A DNA stretch of 64,000 nucleotides from positions 62,001 through 126,000 of the forward strand of contig JAQFVV010000275.1 of the NCBI GenBank assembly GCA_028023455.1, read 5' to 3'. The notes under the pieces were generated by a model that was given only the letters and a program-made list of their open reading frames with translations, was not told the DNA's origin and searched no databases. Below, piece after piece: positions 47,341 through 58,679 of the stretch; positions within the stretch are counted from its first letter, which is position 1, and every line of letters starts with the position of its first letter. Both the position numbers and the translations under genes were made by a program. The stretch is from Epiperipatus broadwayi (taxonomy: Eukaryota; Onychophora; Udeonychophora; Euonychophora; Peripatidae).

Positions 47341-48311
47341 TTATTTTCAGATACTTTAAAAACTTATTCTAGACCTGAATGCAAGATCACAAACTAAGCA
47401 CTAAATGAGAATACTCTCTTACAAACTTGTGATTCTCTTAACATTTATCTGTCCAAATATTAAAATTAATAACTACAACTAGTGTAAGTCACAGAGAAGT
47501 ATTTTTTATTCAGGATTTCTTTCTTTAGATATAAAGATTCTAACTTGATCAGGTGACCAAATGATTTAAAAAAAAATCATAAAACATCTATATAAATATA
47601 GTGATATTTAGATATATGTGAATTATTACTAGTTTAGTGGTGTTATTTAACAGCAGAAAAAAATATTTTGATTAAATAAAAAATAATAAAAAGTAAATAC
47701 ATTTCCATAAAGTATAATAATTTTTTAATGTAAATTTGTTAAGACAGATTGTTGTCTCAAGAGCTTATTCAAATTGTTTTTCAGTAACATAATATTTGTG
47801 AATAGTATTTTTAATCAATTTATATATTAGCAAAGTATTTTTAATCAATTTATATATTAGCAATTGAATTAATTTTTCATTAATGGCAACTAAATTACAA
47901 TTTTTTAAATCATGTATATCATCCATCTGTTCTTAACCTTTCCAATATCATTTACTTTTTCTTTTGAAAACATTTTCATATATTTATTTGGATGTATATA
48001 TGTATGTTAAGTTTTACAGTCACTGACAGATTAACTAAGCAAAAAAAAATACTGTAATAAGTGATCATTCATCAGCCATAAATTGCTACTGCTTGCTATT
48101 CAACAATTTATTCTAGAGATCAAATTGTAGAACTATATCATAAACTTTAATAGGCCCTTTACATCATTTGTAATAAAAATATTGAATTGAAATTGAATTC
48201 TCATATGATGCTATTATTTACAAATGAATGCATATTCAGCTTGATAAAAAATTATATGTATCAAGCAATATTCATGAGTAAACAAAAATGTGTTTTCATT
48301 TTGTTTCTTAC
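47341..48311. other. AT-rich non-coding
   Basis: Contains a two-copy, 30-bp-period duplication (AGTATTTTTAATCAATTTAT) at about 47805-47864. Nothing else recognised before the Pirin exon. Confidence 0.5.
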
Positions 48312-48394
48312 TTTATTTTGAAATTCTATAGTATTTCCTACTCCCAGAATGCCTAAATGATGACTTTGACATTCAGCCTGGTTTTCTGGAGGTC
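48312..48394 (-). CDS. PIR: Pirin homologue, internal exon
   Basis: An 83-nt exon between a long T-tract plus cag acceptor (48395-48412) and an AAA|gtaag donor (48311 and below). It begins with two bases that complete a glycine codon and reads PPENQAECQSHHLGILGVGN then TIEFQNK. This follows Pirin 'GPDDAQQKIEPHHTAVLGEG' and 'VQVENK', including the conserved HH-(x)-LG block. It ends in phase 0, matching the next exon, which starts SDESCRF where the human protein has DPKRSHF. It encodes central strands of the C-terminal cupin. Confidence 0.92.
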
Positions 48395-49067
48395 CTGAAA
48401 AAAAAAAAAAAATGTTTCAGTGATAAAAACTACACTGCGACTAAGCACTTTAATATTTTTTAAAATGAGCATATAATAATTTATTATATTTTGTTCTTTT
48501 CATAATATTAAGTAATTAGTGAATTGACTGTATTATATATTTCAACACTATAGAATCAAAAATACAAAAATAACTATATCTGCTAGATAATGCGTAATGT
48601 AAGAATATAAAATTTTATAGACTTATAATTATTACAAACATAATTTTTAAATAATGTATAATTAATTAGCATACCACAATTTATACTGTATTTCAATATT
48701 TAAAAAGGATTTCACTTAATCATACTCCAAACAAAAGTTGCAATGTAAACAATGATTCATTAAAATAAGCTAGAAAAAAATTATATATAACTTTTAATTA
48801 ATGAAGAAGACTATAGAAACCCCACGATGTATTATTCATAATTAATAATAATCAATAAAGCAAGTCATATACAGCATGACATTGCTTTTATGAGCTTGTA
48901 TTTACAAATATGTAATATAGAGAATGTACCAATAGCTCAAACAAACTCTTAATTGATAAGTGCAGTAAAAGAAAATATATGAAATCTCTATCTGGAACAT
49001 TTCCATCCTCAGGCCAACCTCAAGTGCAATCTATTGTTCAAAACATAGCCTAATTTTTTAAAGTAAT

Positions 49068-49661
49068 TGCTGTGTTTGGTTAGGCTTACAGGTTCATTCC
49101 AAACCAACAGTTACAAAAAGAACAACTACTCAGCAATAAATAATATGTATAATTTATTAATATTAAAAAATATATACACTTGTTAGTTAAACAATAATAT
49201 ACATATATATTGTTATACACATTAATGCTGAGGTAGTCATGCAGAGTCCGGAACTCACTTCCAGCTAATGATTAGCCTGCAGAGTGAGCTGTGGCAACTC
49301 TTCCAGCTACGTATTTAGCTTGCCTTGAGTCAGCTGTAATTCGGATGTAGCAGTTTCCAGTCCAAAGGTGGACTTGCCTACCTGCATGGACGTCATGATA
49401 ATGAATAGAGAGACTACCCTTGCTGATGGCAGAGGGTTTAATGGAAAGCATGTTCAGTTGTTCAGTTTGATAGAAGTAAATGCTCTATGCCTTGTCTCCA
49501 AAAGACCGACTATTTAATGGCAGATCCCCTACCTTACTGGAAACATGCATATTTGGTGCGCAAACCCCAGTGAAGGATTTAATCCCTTTGGATAACAACT
49601 GGGTGCTAGCCAATCAGGTAAGGATTCTGAAATAATCCACTTTTAAAGGCAAGGTCTGACA
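49068..49661 (-). repeat. 3' LTR of deleted Gypsy copy B
   Basis: 594 bp, TGCTGTGTTTGG to AAGGTCTGACA. It lacks the GATAT of the usual CAGATATGACA end. Confidence 0.88.
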
Positions 49662-50200
49662 TTCCTACCTCTGGCTAAAATTAGCTCTGGAGGACAGTCA
49701 TTGAAATGCACTGAATGATGTATTGTCTGCTTTCTTGGTTTCTCTGGTTGATTGCTGTTCCTGTCTTCACCTTCTTCACATGATGAACTTGCTTCTGGTT
49801 GTCTGCTGTTGTCTTCATTTTGCTGTTTGGCTTCTCTGCTTGAGGTACTCATCCCAGGTTGACCACTGCTTTTGTTACCTTCTGATATGTGGTGGTCTTA
49901 GCTGGTTGTGATGGCGATGATGATAATGACCATCTTCTGTTTGCACAACAAGTGTAGAGACCCTTCTTTTGAGTTGCCATTGAAGGTATCCATTTTGTGG
50001 ACCTGTAGTACATATGGCATAGTACTTGTGTCCCTATTTGGAGTTTTATTTTGTTTTTATCTTCTGGTTCAAGTTTGGCATCAGGTTTCAGGGTCGATAG
50101 CATAGTTCTTAAGGGTCTGTTGAATAACAGTTCTGCAGGAGTCTTTCCTGTTACAGTGCTCGAAGTCGAGTGCTGCACTGGCAGAGTCCTGGCAATTCTG
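49643..50200 (-). pseudogene. Gypsy integrase C-terminal part (copy B)
   Basis: From about 50200 the minus strand reads HSTSSTVTGKTPAELLFNRP, LRTMLSTLKPD, then DKNKIKLQIGTQVLCHMYYR, TKWIPSMATQKKGLYTCC. This is the end of the integrase core region ('H--T--SPAELL-GR-LRT-L') plus the C-terminal module and the serine/glutamate-rich tail (49643-49852). A frameshift lies near 49920. The DDE catalytic residues lie upstream of what is retained. Confidence 0.8.
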
Positions 50201-50235
50201 GTGTTCTAGCTTCCATATATTTTCATGGTCAGCTT

Positions 50236-50550
50236 CTTGTTGAAGTCTTTTGAGTAATTAGACTTCATCTTTGATAATGTTGTGAGCTGGTTCACTTTGG
50301 TCATTTTGAACCCTAAGTGACTGAACTAGTCACGGTTTAACAAGTTATTGTGATCACCAGATGCCACTACCAGTAGTAGGTGTCTCATCTTGTTAGGCAT
50401 AGAAATTTTAATTCTTGTCTGACCAAAAGTTTTATTTTATTCCCTTGGTAGTCTGATATTGACCTACTGTAAGGATGGTTTATATTTATTCTTTTTATTA
50501 ATGATCACCCAGGTCTTGTGCCAAGTTCCATCTTAACTGGCATATCATTC
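50236..50550 (-). pseudogene. Deletion junction and damaged protease (copy B)
   Basis: 50236-50295 is the same junction sequence as copy A 42950-43005 (TTAGACTTCATCTTTGATAA in both), placing the protease end directly next to integrase. The protease side is degraded. MNDMPVKMELGT is readable, but the segment covering the active-site serine block is deleted compared with copy A. Confidence 0.65.
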
Positions 50551-50551
50551 A

Positions 50552-51415
50552 TTATGACAGTGTGTATAAACCCAGACTTGTCTCTCTGATATGGTTTATA
50601 CAGGCAACTTGCTTATGTTTCTTATAAATGCCTTTTCTGTTTTTATGAATAGGTGTTTCTATTTTTGACTCGGCTGTTTGTCTTTTCAATTTCAGACATG
50701 CCGCCTTTATATGTCTGACTCGCTTGCAAATCATGCATGTTGCCTTGCGATATGGGCCTTCTGTATGCATGTGCTCATTGCATCTATAACAAAGCTGTGG
50801 GCTATTTGATGCCGAGTTCTCTGAGCTGACTGCGTACTTGGGTGACCCAGTGTTATGCTCAATTTTTTTGCACTTCATACTTAATGTCTTTTTAATGGGG
50901 TAGCTTGACTAGCTATTGTCTCTGCTAATCCTGCCCGAGCTACCGCTGTCTCAAAATCTAGGTCCGGAATCATTAACATTTTCAGCCTCAAATTGTGATT
51001 GCTTATGCCACAAATAAAATGACCACGAAGTGCTTCATTCATAAAGTCTTTGAAATCATACTTCAAGGTTAATATACAGATTCGTGTTGCAAATTCTCTA
51101 GCTGTTTCACCCTGTTCTTGTATGCTGAGATTAAAATGGGATCTCTGCATTATTGTCAAGGGTTTAGGGGAAAAATACTCTGTGAGAATTATCAACACTC
51201 TGTCAAAATCCAGCTCAGCTTGGGGTTACAGCTATAGATTGAGATTTGAGAATATCGTAGGTTTGCGGATCTAACATGATCATTAGTGTGGCTAACTTTA
51301 CCTCAGGCTTTTTATCTGGTTAGCCTGTAGGTAAAAAATCAAATCTTTATAGTTTGGCCAGCTCTCAGGTGGAGCCAGATCAAAAGATTCCATAGAGTCA
51401 ATTGCTTTAGCCCTC
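50552..51415 (-). pseudogene. Gypsy gag with zinc knuckle (copy B)
   Basis: 51198 to 50881 reads LTEYFSPKPLTIMQRSHFNL, ETAREFATRICILTLKYDFK, ALRGHFICGISNHNLRLKML and FETAVARAGLAETIASQATP. 50878 to 50552 reads LCYRCNEHMHTEGPYRKATC, MICKRVRHIKAACLKLKRQ. The second zinc knuckle keeps C-x2-C...H-x4-C, while the first is damaged at CP. The N-terminal part above 51198 is frameshifted but matches copy A at nucleotide level. Role: virus-like particle shell of the retrotransposon. Confidence 0.82.
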
Positions 51416-52096
51416 TTTATTTATTTATGCGAGTCACCGCTCGTAATTATTTTGTACTACTGTTGTAGTTGTTTAAAATCAATTTTTGTATTTATTTTCT
51501 GAGTAACCACTCATAATTTATTTTGTACTACTGTTTGTAGTTGTTTAAAATCGATTTTTATTTTTTCCCCAAGTAATCACTCGTGATTATTTTGGTTTTA
51601 CTGTTATGTTATTGTAACTAACACAACAAAGCTTTTAAACCACTAGAGTGAGCTTTTGTTGCTGTCTTGTGAGTGAAGCTCTCATGATTGATTGCAGCTT
51701 GAAATTGACATGCCCTTACATGATTTTTTTTAAAAGATTGCCGTAATGAAATTACGGCAAATGCAAATTTTTTCAAAAAGAAAAATAATAAAACAAATAT
51801 GCCCTCGTGTATTTATTTCATATGTTTAGATATAATTTTTCCAGCTGTGCGACTGCACCAGATCTATTGAAACGGACGCATTTTATTATAATTTTTCCAG
51901 CCATGAGGAAAACATTTTCCTAATGTCTGACTGCACCAGATCCGTTGAGATTGGCGTATTTTATGCTATAATTTTTCCAGCTGTGAGAGAAAAATTTTTC
52001 AAATGTCTGACTGCACCAGATCTGTTGTAACTGGCATAGTTTATTCTATAATTTTTCCAGCCATAGGGAAAAATTTCTCTGTGACTGTGCCAGATC
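51416..52096 (-). promoter_or_regulatory. Leader of copy B with four primer-site-like tandem units
   Basis: Four units of about 57-80 bp (ATAATTTTTCCAG near 51833, 51889, 51967 and 52047). Each is followed by a GACTGCACCAGATC-type block, and the last (GACTGTGCCAGATC) abuts the 5' LTR where the primer-binding site must be. Further out, a CGAGTCACCGCTCGTAATTA-like unit repeats twice (about 51425 and 51500). Confidence 0.6.
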
Positions 52097-52735
52097 TGTT
52101 GTGTTTGGTTAAGCTTACAGTTTCATTCCAAACCATCAGTTACAAAAAGAACAACCACTCAGGATTTCATTCCAAACCATCAGTTACAAAAAGAACAACC
52201 ACTCAGGATTAATTAATATGTACAATTTATTAATACTAAAAAATATACATACTTGTTAGTTAAACAATATACATATATTGTTATACATATTAATGCTGAA
52301 GTAATAGTGCTGAGTCCGGAACCTGCTTCCAGCTAACGATTAGCCTGCCTCGTGAGCTCTGGTAAGACTCTTCCAGCTATGTATTTAGCTTGCCTCGAGT
52401 CGGCTCTAATTTGGACATAGCAGTTTCCAGTCCGTAGGTGGACTTGCCTAGCTGTGTGATGTCGCAATAATGAATAGAGAGACTAGCCTTGCTGATGGCA
52501 GAGGGTTTAATGGAGAGCATATTCAGTCATTCAGGTTTCCAGAAGTAATTGCTCTCTGCCTTACCTACAAAAGGCTGCCTATTAAATGGCAGATCCCCTA
52601 TCTTATTGGACACATGCTGATTTGGTGCGCAAACCCCAGTGAAGGATTTAATCCCTTTGCATAGCAACTGGGTGCTAGCCAATCAGGTAAGGAATCTGAA
52701 ATAGTCCACTTCTAAAGGCAAGGTCAGATATGACA
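52097..52735 (-). repeat. 5' LTR of deleted Gypsy copy B
   Basis: 639 bp, TGTTGTGTTTGGTT to CAGATATGACA. It has an internal tandem duplication of a 47-bp segment (TTCATTCCAAACCATCAGTT, at about 52113-52207) that the left LTR lacks, so it arose after insertion. Confidence 0.88.
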
Positions 52736-52740
52736 GTAAT

Positions 52741-53422
52741 AGTTTTAATTATGGAGGGATAGGATCTAGAACCAATGCCAGAATATATATATAATTATTT
52801 TGTTTATTAATATGCAAAACACAGCATTTCTTTCAAACTCTGCACAAATTCGATATGAATAATGTGGGAACACATTACATCCATCTACACTGACATTTCA
52901 ATTATTTAATATAATTTTTATCAAAGCAAATATGTAATAAATGTCTAAAAATAAACAACATAAATAGATAAATTAAAACATACCAATGTATATATATCTA
53001 AAATAAAAATTTTTAAAATGTAAATTTTATCGATTTTATATGAATGAAAACTCTTACAATTGTAAAATAAATACACTTTAACTCATTATTTCACAAAAGC
53101 TAAATACTATTTTTTAAAATATATTTTATCTTAAAATTTATTTTAATTTAATTTTAATAGTATAATGCCTTATGAATTGGTTTTAATTATATTCTCTATC
53201 CTGTTAAGATTATGTTTTATAACCCTCACGTCTGAGTTTACAGGCATTGCTTTAATGCAAATATTTTTAGTTATTATGTATAATAAAATACTAAAAGTCA
53301 TGTATATAGAATAAATTTTGTGTGTTTTTAAAATGTTAAAAGTGTAATGATAAAATGTGTTATTATTTTATTTTAAAAATAATATTACAATTTTAAATAA
53401 AAGAAACATTGCTATAGAAACC
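52741..53422. other. AT-rich non-coding
   Basis: No gene or repeat recognised. Confidence 0.5.
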
Positions 53423-54976
53423 TGTCATGAATAACCGGAGGGAGGGGATATTGCTATGAGAACCAACAGAAGCTTTCTAAAATCGTCAGTTTTCCAAGAA
53501 ACCATGGGAAGAATTACAACACACATTGCCATCATATCTTGGCTATAAAGAAGTCAAAAAAAAATTTATAAAGATTTTTTTAAGTTATATCATGCATTTT
53601 TTGGAGTAAGGAACACTCCAGAATGCTTTCCCTAAACTTTTCAGTATTCTAACTGAATAGAGCTGTAGGCAAAATTATGCCTTAAAAATTAATCTTGATT
53701 CTGCCAATCTATTCATCACTATTCAATGCTGGTGAAATATTTGACATTTACTTGGTACAAAAAAAAAACCCTAATCATCCAATATGATTATCCCATGGAA
53801 GTATACTTCTGTAAATTAACCTGTGAATCTACCTATTTTAGATGTTCAGAAGAAAATTGCAATGGAAACTCTCATAAGAAAACCGCCTCAGAATGAACCA
53901 AAAGAAGCTAAAATATTGTATTGCCAGCAGACATTAAAATTTAATAATTAATGGCCATATTCCTACATTTACAGATACAAAATATGTGATCTCACAAAGA
54001 TGTTAAAGTAAAACTGAACTTTCTATAGCGACCTTCAAAGAGATTGTAAATTACAAAGATTTTCAACCTCTCACATGTTATTGCCATATAATTTTCTTAA
54101 TTGTAAATACATCTTTTTATTATCCATTGTTAAAGTTACTGTTGTTGTTAATAATTTTATTGTCATTTTTCATCGGATCTAAGGTGATTATTTATTTAAT
54201 ATAAAAAATTATTAAGTGGAGGGGATAATGGTCAAGAAATATAATTGAATGTGTAGGGGCACTTGTTTTATGCATGTTCAATTTGATCATTGCTTGTGCC
54301 TGGTCTCGACTTCTCAATTAAAACAGCCAATACACCCATTACTTATTTTAAAATTCCCCTAGACAAAAAATAATTTGCTGAATATTGTATTTTTTTTTAT
54401 TCTATTGTCCACTGGATTATTATCAATTGTTAAAAAAGGTGGTGACCATTAGATTTGAGGGCCTATTCTGGGATTATCTTGATTAAAACAAATAAGGATT
54501 GAACATAGTTTAGTTTTAAAATATATATTTTTATTATTATTAAAATTCAGAAAAATACAAATTAGTCATTGAAATAGGGAATATAAATTCTTGATCAAAT
54601 GAGAAATATTTATTTTGTTATAAATAAAAATAAATCAATAAACTCATAAAAGTCTTAGACAAAATTAGTGATAGAAATGGATTGGTGGAAATAGATTAAT
54701 ATGCAAATAAATAAGACAAGACATTACATTTGAAATACCTTGCAGTTTTAGAAAGATTGCATGATGGAAAGAGGGAGGAGCATTCTAATTATTAAGTAAA
54801 TAAAAGAAATATTAGTTTTTACATAATAGATTTTTTTTAAAAAATTTTTTTATAATAAAGTGAGTAGCTATTTTTTTAATATATAAATTATATAAATGAT
54901 TACCTGAGCTAAAGCAAAAGTAGAAGCTCAAGAAAGTAAAACTGGCACTAATGATAGAGAGTTTAAAACATAATCA

Positions 54977-55800
54977 TGAGTATGTTCACAGAATTGAATA
55001 GAAAGTTTGAAAAGCAAAGTGAAGATTTTAAAACACACAAAAAAAGAAATTAACGAGAATATGGAAAGCGTGTTTAAACAAAATACAGAAACTAAAGAGA
55101 ACATGGAAAGTATGTTTAAAAGAATGGAAGAACAAAATAAAGTGTTTAAAAGCCAAACTGAGAATCAAAGAAAACAAAGAACACATAGAACAATTAATTG
55201 GGCAAATAACAAGTTGGTTGGAAAATCGTTTTGTAGAGATAGAAAGCAAAATTGGTGAAGTAAGTCTTAAAGTTCAATTGAATAAAGATGATGATCAAGA
55301 TAAAAAATTTGAACAATTACATGGGTTAGTTGAAGGAATAAAAATAGAGAATAGACAAAGGTTGACACAAGCAAAGGTAGAAATAAATTATTTGATTCAA
55401 GCAGAATATTCAGATAAAAGATGAGAGTCAAAGTAAAATGCAAGAAAATATAACAGAGAAGTTAATGAAAATAGGACTAGATATATAAAAAAAAAGAAAA
55501 TCACATTTGAAGTAGACTTGGCTGTAGAAAACTTAAATATTGCATATGGAAATAGTCAACTAGATGATAGTAGGGATGTATACACAGATCTTGATTCACA
55601 CATATATAATTCTAATCCCAGTATTGTCAATCAATTTTTAAAAATCAGGGTTTTTTCAGGACTTGCAGGGGTGACTCCAATAAAGTATATTACCAGTTTA
55701 AAAAAATATTTTAGTTTAAATAAGTTGACTGACAAGGCTAAAATTGCTATTGCTTGTAGCCATCCCCAAAGTGCATCCCAGGCATGGTAGAGTCATTGTT
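54977..55800 (+). pseudogene. Gypsy gag pseudogene (plus-strand element)
   Basis: Starts near 54977 (MSMFTELNRKFEKQ). The next 450 bases encode a lysine/glutamate-rich coiled coil in two frames (MESMFKRMEEQNKVFKSQTE, then ENRFVEIESKIGEVSLKVQL). A capsid-like core at 55518-55790 reads FSGLAGVTPIKYITSLKKYF and AIACSHPQSASQAW, matching the 'FSG---P--FI--L--YF...L-G-A--W' pattern. Several frameshifts and a TAG after the final W. Confidence 0.75.
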
Positions 55801-56486
55801 TAACAAACCTATCAATTTTGACCAGTTTAAACAGGCTCTGTTAAATTCCTACTAGAGTGTGGATTGTCGGAAGGGATCAAACACCATATTTCCCAAGAGA
55901 AATGCAGACCTGGAGAGGCATTCATTCTTTTTTTCAGCAACAAGTAGCCTAATTATGAACCTTAATCACTGATCCATTATCTGAAAGCCAGATTGTATGC
56001 ATAGTTGAGCATAGACTCCTTAGTCACATTGAACAGATGCCCATAGGCACTGACTGCAAAATGGTAAACAATGATGGTGACTGAGAACAGGGATTTAAAC
56101 CCAACACAGAGAGCTATTTAAAGATATAAACTCAATACATTTCATTGGGTATGAAAGAAGACCTGAAGACCAAATACCATGGAGATATGAAAAAGGTCAA
56201 TAGAACAAGACTAATTCATCAAAGTGGGTTTAATCTAAATACATGTGGAAATTTCTAATAGATGTAGGGATAATCCTGAACCACCCACTCATACTAAGCC
56301 TACAGAAAGAGAAGTAGAAAGCCATCAAAATAAAAGAGGGAAACAAGATGGGACCTTGATAAGTATTAGTTCCTCATCATGAAATCCTGAGATAGAAAAG
56401 TGGGACACATAAAGCTTAAAAAATTTGATATGTGATGGAGTAAAAGTAGAGCCAAAACTTTCACCACAAAACTGCCCAATGATACT

Positions 56487-56656
56487 ATATCACATGATCA
56501 CTATTTCTTATGCTAGCACATAACTTATTAAAACAGGCAAAACTCTCCATACAGTAGTGCCATTCAGTGCACAAACTTTCTGTCATCCATTGATTAGTCT
56601 GGTTGGCACTGAGTGGCAATACTGTATGGAGAGTTTTGCCTGTTTTGATAAGTTAT
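56487..56656. repeat. 170-bp fold-back insertion
   Basis: Left part TATCACATGATCACTATTTC ... AAAACAGGCAAAACTCTCCA, right part the inverse TGGAGAGTTTTGCCTGTTTT. It is a short relative of the compound element at 37013-37645. The right arm lacks the outermost 35 bases present on the left. It lies just before the Gypsy protease block. Confidence 0.78.
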
Positions 56657-56700
56657 ATTGGAGGGAGGAGTCATAGTAGAGGCTTTATTAGATTCTGGTA
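56651..56700 (+). repeat. 50-bp direct repeat, first copy (protease block)
   Basis: Same 50 bases as 58233-58282 with one difference (TCATAGTAGA against TCATAATAGA). It encodes the Gypsy protease start LEGGVIVEALLDSG. Confidence 0.88.
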
Positions 56701-58232
56701 ACTCTACCGCTTTTTTTCACCCAATGCACATCAATATACCGATTCACGGGCCGTCTCTTTGTTTACATAATATTACGGAAAAAGATTTTTTTTAACCGAT
56801 TTTTAATTTTTTTTTTGTCATCAACCCATCTGTTTGGTTTACATAATATTATGGTAAACCACCAAAGTTTTTTTTTTATTCCACCTGGGTTTTTTATTTT
56901 ATTTTTTAATAAACAAATACTCTGTTTTTAGATGGTCTAGGGGTGTTGTTTTGTTTTTAAATTTATCAACTCACTGTCAGTCGGTTTTTTTACATAATAT
57001 TACTTATGGTAAACCAAAGTTTTTTTTTTAACCTGTTTTTTATATTTTTTTTTGGTTTGTTTTTTAAAAAAAACAAACACTTTGTTTTTAGGTGGTGTTA
57101 GAGGTGTTGGTTTGCTTTGAAATTATCGATTAACGCTCTATTGGTTTGTTTACACAAAAATACAGTAACAAACACTTTGTTGTTTTTAGATGGTGGAGGA
57201 GGGGGGGTATTTGCTTAGAACTTATCTTTTTTTTTAAAAATTGATGTTTTGATTTTCTAAAAGACGTGAACAATTCGGTATTTTGGAATAAACAAACACT
57301 TAGTTTTTTTAGGTGGAAAGATTGTTTTGATTTTGAATTGTCTTTTTTGGTTAATTTATTAGAAGGCTTATCTATTTTTTTGTTTCAAATCTTTACACTA
57401 TAGAAAGCTATATTATATGATAGTGAAAAGTTCTTCCTTAATTTTTGGGCCTTTAATTTTAAAAAAGACATACTTGAAATTAACTGTTAATGAAACTTAT
57501 CAAATATTACCTACCTACTTTCTAATCATGTGAACAACAACAAAAAACAACAGCTCCCCATAAAATAATTTATTGAATCAAGTATAAACAAAACTTTGGA
57601 CAAGTTGTGAACCAAAACAAGTAACAAAAAAAAAACACCATTTTCGGGGGCATTAAAAAAAAGCCAAAAGTAACATGCAAATAAAATAACAGAGAAGCCT
57701 CAAAGCTGTAAGAAAAGTAACATGCAAATAAAATAACAGGGAAGCCTCAAAGCTGTAACAGGATTATGGAGCCCTCAAACAACCTCCCTTACAGTTGTTG
57801 AATGGATTCACGTGTAAACGGGCATTTGGACGCGAAATCAGAAACTCTGTTGAAAAAAAAGAACCTTTTCAAGTTGTGTGCAGTTCAAAAGTGTAGGGAA
57901 GCGGTATGTGATGACATGACAATTCTTAATATGGAATATTAATTCCACTAATTTCCGACGATGAATTTTTGCAGAGTTTCATCTCTTTCAAATATGTCCA
58001 CCATTAAATCAGACCATAGTGAGAGTTCAAGAGCACCATCGCAATGCAATGGGAATAGTATTTCGTTACATAATCATAGCATACATCACCCTTAGGCATC
58101 GTGTAACAGCTCAAAAAACACCTATTGTAGTGTCAGCCGTAAATTAAGGCCGCTAAAACGATATATTGTTCATTTTGTGAAAAATGACGCCATCAAGTGG
58201 TGGAGTTCAGTATTCATACTATTACCGATAAA
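56701..58232. mobile_element. 1.53-kb unidentified insertion between 50-bp repeats
   Basis: The left 600 bases hold three to four imperfect tandem units containing GTTTACATAATATTA, an ACAAACACTTTGTTTTTAG block and a GGTGT(T)GG block (56750-57310). 57668-57760 is a 47-bp-period duplication (AGTAACATGCAAATAAAATA). The right end (58150-58205) resembles the patch at 7066-7125. No protein is readable. It splits the Gypsy protease, so it is either a separate transposon with an unusually long target duplication or a rearrangement product. Confidence 0.55.
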
Positions 58233-58282
58233 AGTTATATTGGAGGGAGGAGTCATAATAGAGGCTTTATTAGATTCTGGTA
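58233..58282 (+). repeat. 50-bp direct repeat, second copy (protease block)
   Basis: Continues directly into the rest of the protease region (GSQPDISN reading), so this copy is joined to the downstream pol sequence, while the first copy is joined to the upstream side. Confidence 0.88.
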
Positions 58283-58679
58283 GTCAGCCAGATATCAGTA
58301 ATGTCCGAGGAAGTATATGCACAAATTAATCCTGATTTGGACACTTCCTTTAAAAGCAGTTCAGGTAATCATGATTAATAACAAAAAACCTAATAAAGAT
58401 TCAAAACAAGTTTGGATATAGATATGGATAGAAGAATAATCATTTAATTATGTTTTATTAATTCTTAGTGGTTTAATTCGTGAAGTAATCCTTGGCTCTC
58501 ACTTTATGCATCATCAGGATGCATTCTGAATTATCAGAAGTGTAGTATTATAAATGATGAGGGAACAATTCCATTTATGACTGAAAAACTATATACATCT
58601 GCTGAAATCTGTTGTATTAAAAGTGATAATCAGTTTGGGAAATTATTTCATGAATATAGATCAGTGTTGTATGAGCACT

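Larger units (their letters stand above)
27502..48311 (-). other. Pirin intron (20.8 kb)
   Basis: Runs from the AAA|gtaag donor at 48311 to the ttttag acceptor at 27502. It holds a 562-bp fold-back near its 3' end, a 9.6-kb Gypsy element, two LINE tails and an internally deleted Gypsy, nearly all in the same orientation as the gene. Confidence 0.85.
49068..52735 (-). mobile_element. Internally deleted Ty3/Gypsy element (copy B)
   Basis: Full-length by its ends. LTRs lie at 49068-49661 and 52097-52735, flanked by perfect 5-bp duplications GTAAT (49063-49067 and 52736-52740). Internal order on the minus strand is leader, gag, zinc knuckle, damaged protease, integrase C-terminal part. Reverse transcriptase, RNase H and the integrase core are absent, as in copy A. 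B retains more integrase than A (the TPAELLFNRPLRT block). B also carries more frameshifts and a smaller 3' LTR polypurine region (minus-strand AGAGGTAGGAA). Confidence 0.9.

Noticed and set aside
41986-52735. Assignment of the two deleted LTR elements to Copia
   Set aside because: The capsid block, the zinc-knuckle pair, the protease start MELDT-SAVS and the integrase tail all follow the K02A2.6-type Ty3/Gypsy pattern.
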